NCBI GenBank assembly: GCA_020434085.1 | Contig: JAGRBM010000101.1 | Location: 1-7,123 of the forward strand | Direction of reading: 5' to 3' | Source of the DNA: Chrysiogenia bacterium | GTDB taxonomy: Bacteria > JAGRBM01 | DNA: 7,123 nt | Part shown: piece after piece, positions 1 to 5,817 of the stretch | Numbering within the stretch: position 1 is the stretch's first letter | Layout of the letters: every line of letters begins with the position of its first letter | Program-made: the position numbers and the translations under genes | Notes under the pieces: model-generated | Told to the model about the DNA's origin: nothing | Seen by the model: the letters and a program-made list of their open reading frames with translations, nothing else | The model's database searches: none

Positions 1-49
1 TCGCCCGAGAACATGAAATCGGCCTGAGAGTGCCACATTTTGCCGTTTC

Positions 50-67
50 CGACCGACCGGTCCGTCG
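50..67. promoter_or_regulatory. Operator-like 18-bp imperfect palindrome
   Basis: The segment matches its own reverse complement at 16 of 18 positions. The perfect core is GACCGGTC (55-62), with CGAC/GTCG outer arms and one mismatch on each side between arm and core. It directly abuts a TTGACG hexamer at 68-73. Dyads of this size beside a -35 box are typical of binding sites for dimeric repressors, so control of the downstream acyltransferase gene is an inference. In DNA this GC-rich a chance palindrome is also plausible. Confidence 0.25.
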
Positions 68-97
68 TTGACGGGCCGGAGTGAACCGTGGTAACAA
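68..97 (+). promoter_or_regulatory. Possible sigma70-type promoter for the acyltransferase
   Basis: TTGACG (68-73) matches five of six bases of the -35 consensus. TAACAA (92-97) follows after an 18-bp spacer but is a poor -10 match (about three of six). If real, transcription would start near 104 and leave a 5' leader of about 140 bases before the ATG at 247. Nothing better was seen between 98 and 246, a GC-rich leader with no recognised gene or riboswitch. This is a weak call from motif and position only. Confidence 0.22.
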
Positions 98-231
98 ACT
101 GGATGCAGCGGGCGCGCGCCTGCCCGGCCGGCTTGGAGCCCCTCGGGGCGACGGGACCGGCAGACGGACGGCGCGCAGGCCCGAAGAAAAATCCACTCTC
201 TTTCCGCGTTGTCGGGATGAGCTTCACTCTT

Positions 232-240
232 GGAGGAGGA
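232..240 (+). promoter_or_regulatory. Strong Shine-Dalgarno that fixes the acyltransferase start
   Basis: GGAGGAGGA lies six bases before the ATG at 247, an ideal ribosome-binding site and spacing. The same reading frame stays open upstream to 88, with an internal ATG at 217. Those starts lack a comparable site, and the extra residues they add are Arg/Pro/Gly-rich and unlike the family. The ATG at 247 is therefore chosen. Confidence 0.85.
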
Positions 241-246
241 AGCATC

Positions 247-1197
247 ATGTCTCTCGAGCAAGCATTTCCCCAGCTATACGGCAAAAAGCACGGCTACATT
301 CGTCGCCTCGACGTGAAGGCCTTTGAGCGGCACATGAAGTCGTTCAACTTCATGGACCGGTATCACCGCGTCAGTTTCGAAGGCCTGGAAAACGTGCCCG
401 AAAAGGGCGGCGCCCTCATCGTCGGCAACCACGGCCCCGGCGGATTCGACGCGCCGTTTGTCGTCAAGCACATCTACGAAGAGCGCGGCCGCGTCGTGCG
501 TGCCATGGCCGACCGCGCCGTGTTCAAGCTGCCCGTCTATCGCTACTTCGCCCAGCAGATGGGCATTGTCGAGGGCAATCGCCAGCAGGCCATCGAGATG
601 CTCAGCGATGGCAACCTGATGAGCGTCTACCCCGGCGGCATTCGCGAGACCATCAAGCGCCCCGACCAGAAGTACGAAGTCCGCCCGTTCTGGGGCAAGG
701 CCGACGGATTCGTGAAGGTCGCGCTGCAGGCGGGCGTTCCCATCATTCCGGTCGCCTGCATCGGCATCGACGACATCGCGATCCAGATCCGCACCGCCGA
801 GCAGATGAAGGACTCCTGGTTCATGCGTCGCTGGCAGCAGGAGATGGGCTCCGACAAGTATTCCACCCCGATGTGGATGGGCCTTGGGCCGGGCATGCCG
901 CTTCCGGTCAAGCTCTCCTACTACATGGGCTGGCCGGTCCACACGGGCCACGGCCCCGAGGCCGCCGACAATCCCGAGATCGTCGCCGAGATCAAGGAGC
1001 GCGTGATCGTCGAGCTCGAAAAGCTCATCGAACACGGCCTTGCCGAGCGCGAGCGCGGGCGCCAGCGCACCATGCGCGCCTTCGGCATGGGCGGCCGCCG
1101 CCTGATCAAGGCCGCCCAGCGCATGGGCCAGAGCGCCCAGGCCGCCGTCGTCCAGATCCAACGCGCCGCCGAGCAGCAGCGCAAAACCGCAGCCTGA
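247..1197 (+). CDS. PlsC/MGAT-like lysophospholipid acyltransferase family protein
   Basis: A 316-residue acyltransferase of the LPLAT superfamily, probably the MGAT/DGAT2-like branch. Such enzymes move an acyl group from acyl-CoA or acyl-ACP to a glycerolipid or related alcohol at the inner membrane face; the substrate here is unknown. Seen in the sequence: 'FEGLENVPEKGGALIVGNH' (residues 44-62), the usual lead-in to the catalytic histidine; the H62/D68 pair in NHGPGGFD; YPGGIRE (128-134), the PGG-R-E acceptor-site block; and GFVKVAL...VPIIPV (154-169), the family's fourth block. Histidine and aspartate are separated by five residues instead of the PlsC four; from memory TMEM68-type MGAT-like proteins also have five. 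No transmembrane helix is evident, so membrane contact is probably peripheral. Residues 243-316 are helical, Arg/Ala/Gln-rich and likely a membrane- or partner-binding tail. The gene stands alone, with its own strong ribosome-binding site and terminator. Confidence 0.88.
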   Translation: MSLEQAFPQLYGKKHGYIRRLDVKAFERHMKSFNFMDRYHRVSFEGLENVPEKGGALIVGNHGPGGFDAPFVVKHIYEERGRVVRAMADRAVFKLPVYRYFAQQMGIVEGNRQQAIEMLSDGNLMSVYPGGIRETIKRPDQKYEVRPFWGKADGFVKVALQAGVPIIPVACIGIDDIAIQIRTAEQMKDSWFMRRWQQEMGSDKYSTPMWMGLGPGMPLPVKLSYYMGWPVHTGHGPEAADNPEIVAEIKERVIVELEKLIEHGLAERERGRQRTMRAFGMGGRRLIKAAQRMGQSAQAAVVQIQRAAEQQRKTAA

Positions 1198-1223
1198 TTT
1201 CTCTCATTTACGTGAGGGTGAAG

Positions 1224-1259
1224 AAAAGCCCGCCCCCTGATGGGGCGGGCTTTTTGTTT
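1224..1259 (+). terminator. Rho-independent terminator of the acyltransferase gene
   Basis: A 13-bp stem pairs 1224-1236 with 1242-1254 (A-rich base, then GCCCGCCCC against GGGGCGGGC) around a five-base loop. It is followed by a T-rich run through 1259. It lies 26 bases after the acyltransferase stop. The A-tract on the left arm could make it work in the reverse direction too, which would suit the convergent ankyrin gene. Confidence 0.92.
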
Positions 1260-1426
1260 GCCACGGAGAACTCAGAGTTCACGGAGAGAAGACAAGAGAA
1301 ATTAACCACAGATGCACACAGATAAACACGGATCAAGACAATCCAGAAGTTCCTTCTCTATCTGTGTTCATCCGTGTGTATCTGTGGTTTTAAATTCTGC
1401 TCCGTGAACTCTGTGTCCTCTGTGGC
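1260..1426. repeat. Nested imperfect palindromic intergenic repeat with 9-10 bp internal periodicity
   Basis: The outer arms 1260-1286 and 1400-1426 are reverse complements at 24 of 27 positions. The inner arms 1304-1333 and 1360-1389 are reverse complements at 26 of 30, around a 26-base loop (1334-1359). Each arm is itself periodic: CGGAG/CAGAG/CGGAG every 9 bases (from 1264) in the outer arm, and CAGAT/CAGAT/CGGAT every 10 bases (from 1309) in the inner arm. All four inner mismatches are transitions, so each could be a G-U pair in the transcript of one strand. The element fills the gap between convergent genes, ending eight bases from the ankyrin stop codon. Similar CACAGAT/CACAGAG intergenic repeats are, to my recollection, dispersed in many unrelated bacterial genomes. 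No open reading frame or transposase is linked to it. An ORF that runs into it in the antisense direction is only a product of the repeat. Confidence 0.85.
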
Positions 1427-1433
1427 AAGTTTC

Positions 1434-2219
1434 TTATTTCTTCTCTGCCAGCGCTCGAAGGTAGTCGGCGAGTTCGTAGTGACCCGCCGCAGCAGCGCTT
1501 TCTGCAGCGGTCCATCCGTCGTGCACTTGTGCAGGATCGGCGCCATGCCTAAGCAGCAGGTCCACGCCTTTGCGGTCCCCGTTGTATGCAGCGGCCATGA
1601 GTGGCGACTCAGAATCGCACTCAGCCGGGCCGTTGGCAGGTGCGCCCGAGTCGAGCAAATACTCCATGGCCTTGTGGGCCTCGTTGAGGCTGGCTGCGTA
1701 GAGGGCGTTGTTCTCACAGGCGCTCAGATTCAGCAGTCCGTACTCGCGAAGCAGTGCAATCATTGGAACGTCATCGCCATAAGCCGCGACGGCAATCTGC
1801 ATCGAGATATCAGGGATCGGCGCTGCCGATTCCTCTTTGAGTGCATCCAGCACGACTCGCGCAAGTTCGGTATCGTGCGAACTCACCGCAGAGGCGAACT
1901 CTTTCTGCCCGATTGCAGCACCGGACGCGATGAGCAGGCGCACCATTTCCAGATCCTCGCGCCAGATTGCGAACTCCAGGTGAGAGGCATACTTGCTCCG
2001 CCCCGAAGGATCGGCACCTTCGGCAATTTGCCGTCGCGCAAGTGCAAGATCACCCGCTGCCACCGCGCCAAAGAGAACGGGGTCACTGGCCTCCCAGGCC
2101 TCTCCAACAACGTAGGCTCTTCCCATGCGCATTTCTTCGGGCGTGCAGACTCGATTTTCCTGTTTCTGCGTGCAGCCCGCAAAAGCGAGAAGACTTAGCG
2201 CCAGTAGTATCGTCTTCAT
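1434..2219 (-). CDS. Ankyrin-repeat lipoprotein
   Basis: A 261-residue protein that begins with a lipoprotein signal peptide: Lys-3, the hydrophobic run ILLALSLLAFAG and lipobox Cys-16. Thr-17/Gln-18 follow, with no Asp at +2, which in proteobacteria favours outer-membrane sorting. From about residue 46 to the end there are about seven degenerate ankyrin repeats. The clearest are 46-77 (GDLALARRQIAEGADP), 78-106 (EDLEMVRLLIASGA), 169-199 (HKAMEYLLDSGAPANG), 203-235 (SPLMAAAYNGDRKGVDLLL) and 236-258. Ankyrin arrays bind other proteins, so a periplasmic scaffold or inhibitor role is likely, with partner unknown. Its ATG shares the A of the tag TGA stop (TGATG), so translation is probably coupled to tag. 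The frame is open upstream to 2378 inside tag, but that extension is charged, non-homologous and would bury the signal peptide. GC content seems lower than in neighbouring genes. The downstream palindromic repeat may end transcription. Confidence 0.85.
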   Translation of the reverse strand: MKTILLALSLLAFAGCTQKQENRVCTPEEMRMGRAYVVGEAWEASDPVLFGAVAAGDLALARRQIAEGADPSGRSKYASHLEFAIWREDLEMVRLLIASGAAIGQKEFASAVSSHDTELARVVLDALKEESAAPIPDISMQIAVAAYGDDVPMIALLREYGLLNLSACENNALYAASLNEAHKAMEYLLDSGAPANGPAECDSESPLMAAAYNGDRKGVDLLLRHGADPAQVHDGWTAAESAAAAGHYELADYLRALAEKK

Positions 2220-2229
2220 CACCCCTCCC
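2217..2229 (-). promoter_or_regulatory. TGATG stop/start overlap with Shine-Dalgarno
   Basis: On the minus strand GGGAGGGG (2229-2222) precedes TGATG, in which the tag stop (TGA, 2221-2219) and the lipoprotein start (ATG, 2219-2217) share one base. This arrangement normally lets terminating ribosomes restart, so it fixes the lipoprotein start and implies co-transcription with tag. Confidence 0.8.
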
Positions 2230-2758
2230 GCATCCACGGCGGCTTCTTCTTCTCGATCTTCGCATGCACGGGGCAGCTCTCCGCGTGGGCGCCGGGGAGG
2301 TAACCGGTGCTCATCAGGAATTCGCCGGTGATTTCGCCGCCGGTGAATTTGAAGGTCTTCTTGAAGAGTTTCACCCACTCGTCCTTCGTAAGCGGGTGGT
2401 GGTGGTCAAGCCACTTCTTGAAGGATCCATATTCATCCTGCAACGCCTCGATGCGCCGGGCGTTTTCGATGGTGGCCTCGACTTTCAGGCGGTTGCGGAT
2501 GATTCCGGCATCGCTGAGCAGCCGCTTCTTCTCGCGCGCGCCGTAGCGGGCGACGGTGGCGATGTCGAAACCGTCGAAGGCGGCGCGGAAGTTGTCCTTC
2601 TTCTTGAGAATCGTCAGCCAGGACAGCCCCGCCTGGTTGATCTCCAGAATCAGGCGCTCGAAGAGCCGGTTGTCGTCGCGTAGCGGAAACCCGTACTCGC
2701 GGTCGTGGTAGGGCCCGTGGAAGGGATGGCCGGGGGCGAAGTCGCAATAGCTGGACAT
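2219..2758 (-). CDS. tag: DNA-3-methyladenine glycosylase I (TAG)
   Basis: A 179-residue base-excision repair glycosylase that removes 3-methyladenine from alkylated DNA in the cytoplasm, leaving an abasic site. The length is normal for the family (about 180-200). The family signature YHDREYGFP (17-25) is followed by QAGLSWLTILKKKDNFRAAF (42-61) and DAGIIRNR (83-90). Compared with E. coli Tag from memory, the zinc ligands are all kept: Cys-5, His-18, and His-158/Cys-162 in HAESC. The active-site Glu-39 and Trp-47 are also present. The C-terminal zinc segment FKFTGGEITGEFLMSTGYLP (136-155) lines up with FKFVGTTICYSFMQ of E. coli. The tail is Lys-rich. The start is the ATG at 2758, with GAGGAA (2770-2765) six bases upstream. 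It is the first gene of a two-gene unit, and its stop overlaps the start of an ankyrin lipoprotein. No alkylation-response operator was recognised upstream. Confidence 0.95.
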   Translation of the reverse strand: MSSYCDFAPGHPFHGPYHDREYGFPLRDDNRLFERLILEINQAGLSWLTILKKKDNFRAAFDGFDIATVARYGAREKKRLLSDAGIIRNRLKVEATIENARRIEALQDEYGSFKKWLDHHHPLTKDEWVKLFKKTFKFTGGEITGEFLMSTGYLPGAHAESCPVHAKIEKKKPPWMREG

Positions 2759-2891
2759 GAAGAGTTCCTCGAAGTGCTTTCGATCTTAATCAATTTTTCA
2801 TAAATCGCGCAGCGGCCCCCTCGCATCGAATGGGGGACGAACGGGAAGCACAAGATCAGCAGGACGGGTTCAGGGGAAAAGGAGAACTTCC
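2759..2891. promoter_or_regulatory. Divergent intergenic control region with an AT-rich island
   Basis: This 133-bp gap separates tag (leftward) from the DUF1207 gene (rightward), so promoters for both units should lie in or near it. Bases 2781-2806 form an AT-rich island that stands out from the GC-rich surroundings, with candidate -10-like stretches on both strands (for example CATAAA at 2799-2804). I could not find a convincing -35/-10 pair for either direction. Shine-Dalgarno sequences flank it: GAGGAA for tag (2770-2765) and GGAG (2881-2884) seven bases before the DUF1207 ATG. Confidence 0.45.
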
Positions 2892-3926
2892 ATGAACCGG
2901 CACCTGCTGCACCTTTTTGTTGCCCTGTTTTCTGCGATCTTCGCGCCCGCGCTCGCACGCGCGTCCGCCATCTCCGATGAGCCCCGCATCGAGGCCTGCT
3001 CCCTCGAAGAAGAAGCCGACCCCGTGGGCGATCCCGCCTTCTGGGCGCTTCCTGCGTGGGTCGTCTCCGAGGACGCCTGCGGTCCCGAGCCCGGCGAGGA
3101 AGAGGGCATTACCCTCTTCCAGAGCGGCAACCTCTTCGACACGGTACTGGCCAACCCGCGTGAGGTGCGTGCCGAGGCCGCGGTCGGACGTCTTTCAGGC
3201 AGCCCGACGCTGAGCCGCCTGGCGGGTTCCCATGACTTCTACAACATCGTCGTGTGGATGGGCGGGGATTTTCCGCTGGTTCGACGCGTCAATCACGAGC
3301 GCGAGGACGGTCGCATCGACGGCCACCAGATCGGCATCATGCCCATGGCCACGGTGCTGCTCTCTTTCTCGGGCGACTTCGGCGGGGACCTGGTTAACGC
3401 CGACTTCAACGGCGGGCTCTACCACAGCTATCGCAAGGGGCCGCTCTCGCTGCGCACGCGCTTCTACCACGAGAGCACGCACCTGGGAGACGAGTTCATC
3501 CAGATCACGAACTTCAATCCCAACAACCGCATCAACCTGAGCTTCGAGGCGCTCGAGTTTCTGGCATCCTACGACCTGTGGGACGGGCGGGTGCGCGTCT
3601 ACGGCGGTCCGGAGTTCAAGGTGCGCGTCGAACCCTCGGCGGTAAAGCGCTGGGAGGGACACGTGGGCATGGAATGGCGCCCCGACCTGAACATCTTCGT
3701 GCTGGCCCACCCGGTGATCGGCGTGGATGTCAATCCCCAGCAGACCCACGACGGAAAGCCCACCACCGCGGTCGTCGCCGGGCTGGAGATCGGCAAGCGC
3801 CGCCACCACCGTCCGCGGGTGAAGTTGCTGGCGCGTTACCTGCACGGACCCTCGCCCTACGGGCAGTTCCGCATCACCGACCCCAGCGTGGACGAGTTCC
3901 TGGTCTCCTTCCGCTGGTCGCAATAG
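2892..3926 (+). CDS. DUF1207 family secreted protein, probable outer-membrane beta-barrel
   Basis: A 344-residue exported protein of the DUF1207 family, whose function is not established. The N-terminus is a Sec signal peptide (residues 1-26, hydrophobic core LLHLFVALFSAIFAPAL, probable cleavage after ALARASA). Family-type blocks seen: LFDTVLANPRE (81-91), which opens the domain; NADFNGGLYHSYRKGPLS (169-186) running into FYHESTHLGDEF (191-202); INLSFEALEFLASYDL (214-229); RVYGGPEF (235-242); and HGPSPYGQF (318-326). From 146 onward, alternating polar/hydrophobic stretches suggest a beta-barrel or beta-sandwich. The last residues (FLVSFRWSQ) do not end in the usual aromatic residue of an outer-membrane barrel. 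Cys-36 and Cys-63 lie in an acidic N-terminal segment before the domain and could form a disulfide. The start has GGAG seven bases upstream. It is probably co-transcribed with the glycosyltransferase that starts 45 bases after its stop. Confidence 0.85.
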   Translation: MNRHLLHLFVALFSAIFAPALARASAISDEPRIEACSLEEEADPVGDPAFWALPAWVVSEDACGPEPGEEEGITLFQSGNLFDTVLANPREVRAEAAVGRLSGSPTLSRLAGSHDFYNIVVWMGGDFPLVRRVNHEREDGRIDGHQIGIMPMATVLLSFSGDFGGDLVNADFNGGLYHSYRKGPLSLRTRFYHESTHLGDEFIQITNFNPNNRINLSFEALEFLASYDLWDGRVRVYGGPEFKVRVEPSAVKRWEGHVGMEWRPDLNIFVLAHPVIGVDVNPQQTHDGKPTTAVVAGLEIGKRRHHRPRVKLLARYLHGPSPYGQFRITDPSVDEFLVSFRWSQ

Positions 3927-3971
3927 GCAGAGACTGGATTCCCGCCGGTGACTCGCTAAGCTGCTCTCGTC

Positions 3972-5804
3972 ATGGACGAGACAAGTGCAGCACCCCGCGA
4001 CCTCGCGCGCACCCGCCTGCTGTGGCTGGCCGGGCTGTGCGCGGTGGTTTTTGCGACGCAGGGCTATCGCTTTGCGAGCATCAAGTCCATGACCTGGGAC
4101 GAGCCCGCCTACCTGATGACGGGCTACCAGCACCTGGTGGACGGCGACTTCCACTACATGCCCGAGCACCCGCCCCTGCTCAAGGAATACCTGGCGCTGC
4201 CCAATGCACTGGCGGAGGTCCGCGGCGCCGAGCGCATCGACCGGCGGCTCGACCAGTGGGATTCCTCGGCCATCTTTCTGGCGCGGGCCGTCGCCAACCC
4301 GCGCGGTTTCATTTTGCGCGCGCGGCTTGCCAACGTGGCGCTGGGCGTCGGACTGATCTTTCTGCTCGGGTGGTGGGCCTACCGGTTGTGGGGAGTTCCC
4401 GCCGGCGCATTGGCGCTGCTCATTGGCACCTTTGAGCCCAACCTCATCGCCAATTCCTCGCTCGTTACGATCGATACCGGCGTCACGCTGGCCCTCGTGG
4501 GGGCGACCTATTTGCTCTGGGAGCTCCTGCAAAAACCCACGCTGCCGCTGGTGATCGCCTTCGGCGCGGTCATCGGTGCCGGGCTGGTCACGAAGTTTTC
4601 CACCACGTTTCTGCTCATCGGCGTGCTCGGTCCCGTCACCTGCATTCACTGGTGGCTCCAGCGCGGCGAGCAGCAGGGTGAGCCCGAAGAGTCCATCTGG
4701 CACGACTGGCGCACGTGGCTGGTTCTCGCCATCGCCATCGCGTTGCCGGTTCTGCTGAGTTACCGCTTCGTGCATCTGGCAAAGTATTTCGAGGGCTTCG
4801 CCTACCAGCTCCGTCGCCGCGGCACGCGGAACGAAGCGATTCTCTTCGGCGAGATCAGGCAGAGCGGATTCTGGGACTACTTCATCTTCTGCCTGCTGCT
4901 CAAAGTCCCGCTGGGCATCTGGGCGCTCTTCATTGCATCGGTCGCTTTCTTCAGGCGCCGGCCGCGCTGGAGCCTCGTGGACTTCTGCCTCATCGTCGTG
5001 CCGGCGGCGAGCATCACGCTGGCCATGACGCTCTCCTGGGTGGACCGCGGCGTGCGCTACGTGCTGCCGTCTCTTGTGTTCATGATTCTTGCCGGTTCGC
5101 GCGTGGGCGCGATTGCATGGGAAAGTAGAAACCGCGCGCTGGCGGCGTTCACCGGCGCCATGGCCCTGTGGTCGGTGTGGGCCGGCGCGTCCGTTGCGCC
5201 CCATTACCTGGCCTACTTCAACGAGATCGCCGGCGGCCCCGAGAAGGGCCCGCGCTACTTCGTGGATTCCAACATCGACTGGGGACAGGATTTGAAGCAG
5301 GCGGGCGCCTTTCTCGCCGCGCTTCCCTACCAGCCCGCACTCTTTGCCGCCGATGTTTTCGGCAACCCGCAGATCCGCGGCTTCTACCTGCACGCGCGTC
5401 CCTGGACGGAGATCGCGGGAATGCCGCGCGTGAAGAATGTGCCGGTTCCGCCGCTTGCGGCGCCCGACCTCGTATGGGTTTCCGGCACGACCTACTACGG
5501 CTCGGGCAACGGGATCGGCACGCTCTTTCGGGACCGCCCCGCGCAGCGCCAGTTCGGGCACTCGGTCTTTCTCTACGACATCTCGCGCTCGCCCGCCGAC
5601 TACGCCGCCATCGCCAATCACTACCTGAGCTTCGGCACCCGCGAGAAGAACATCGACCCGCGCCGCAGCGCGCTGGCCGTCCTCCAGCGCTGCAACGCGC
5701 GCTTTCCAGAGGATGCCGTGTGCAGGGGGATGCTGATTGCGCACATGAAGCGGCTGGGGATTGCGCCGGGGCTGGAACACGACCCGGAACCGGCCGGGCC
5801 GTAA
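3972..5804 (+). CDS. Polytopic GT39/ArnT-like glycosyltransferase (GT-C fold)
   Basis: A 610-residue integral membrane glycosyltransferase of the PMT/ArnT-like type, which takes a sugar from a polyprenyl-phosphate donor and adds it to a lipid or protein on the outer face of the inner membrane. After a first helix (about 15-36), the first periplasmic loop carries TWDEPAYLMTGYQHLVDGDF (41-60) and EHPPLLKEY (65-73); Asp-43/Glu-44 is the expected catalytic/metal position of GT-C enzymes. About ten further helices follow (near 118-137, 140-158, 167-187, 191-228, 247-267, 303-326, 334-355, 363-384, 386-408). Then comes a soluble domain with HYLAYFNEIAGGPEKG (411-426) and DSNIDWGQDL (432-441), blocks I know from many bacterial GT39-like proteins. 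The last 60 residues are helical, possibly TPR-like. The ATG at 3972 has no clear Shine-Dalgarno, but an in-frame TAA at 3957-3959 rules out a longer form. The acceptor is unknown. Confidence 0.85.
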   Translation: MDETSAAPRDLARTRLLWLAGLCAVVFATQGYRFASIKSMTWDEPAYLMTGYQHLVDGDFHYMPEHPPLLKEYLALPNALAEVRGAERIDRRLDQWDSSAIFLARAVANPRGFILRARLANVALGVGLIFLLGWWAYRLWGVPAGALALLIGTFEPNLIANSSLVTIDTGVTLALVGATYLLWELLQKPTLPLVIAFGAVIGAGLVTKFSTTFLLIGVLGPVTCIHWWLQRGEQQGEPEESIWHDWRTWLVLAIAIALPVLLSYRFVHLAKYFEGFAYQLRRRGTRNEAILFGEIRQSGFWDYFIFCLLLKVPLGIWALFIASVAFFRRRPRWSLVDFCLIVVPAASITLAMTLSWVDRGVRYVLPSLVFMILAGSRVGAIAWESRNRALAAFTGAMALWSVWAGASVAPHYLAYFNEIAGGPEKGPRYFVDSNIDWGQDLKQAGAFLAALPYQPALFAADVFGNPQIRGFYLHARPWTEIAGMPRVKNVPVPPLAAPDLVWVSGTTYYGSGNGIGTLFRDRPAQRQFGHSVFLYDISRSPADYAAIANHYLSFGTREKNIDPRRSALAVLQRCNARFPEDAVCRGMLIAHMKRLGIAPGLEHDPEPAGP

Positions 5805-5817
5805 TCGAGCGCGCTTC

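Noticed and set aside
1-27. A possible 3' end of an upstream plus-strand gene (open from base 1 to TGA at 25-27).
   Set aside because: Eight codons are too few to distinguish from chance, and no terminator follows.
138-149. A small GC hairpin (GCCC/GGGC) in the acyltransferase leader.
   Set aside because: Only four base pairs with a four-base loop, no T-run and no known leader element; expected by chance at this GC content.
88-246. An N-terminal extension of the acyltransferase from an ATG at 88 or 217.
   Set aside because: No good ribosome-binding site for those starts and an unnatural composition; GGAGGAGGA six bases before the ATG at 247 is decisive.
274-1161. A 295-codon minus-strand frame opposite the acyltransferase.
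   Set aside because: Low-complexity Ala/Leu/Asp/His/Gly composition with no motif, while the opposite strand encodes a clear acyltransferase. It is a shadow.
1260-1426. A CRISPR array or insertion-sequence end.
   Set aside because: The repeated units are 9-10 bp with no unique spacers, and no cas gene, transposase or target duplication is present.
1374-2198. A 274-codon plus-strand frame opposite the ankyrin gene.
   Set aside because: No domain or ribosome-binding site; it begins inside the palindromic repeat and opposes a gene with a signal peptide and ankyrin repeats.
2220-2378. A 53-residue extension of the ankyrin lipoprotein inside tag.
   Set aside because: It would place the lipoprotein signal peptide internally; the ATG at 2219 has a Shine-Dalgarno and a classic stop/start overlap.
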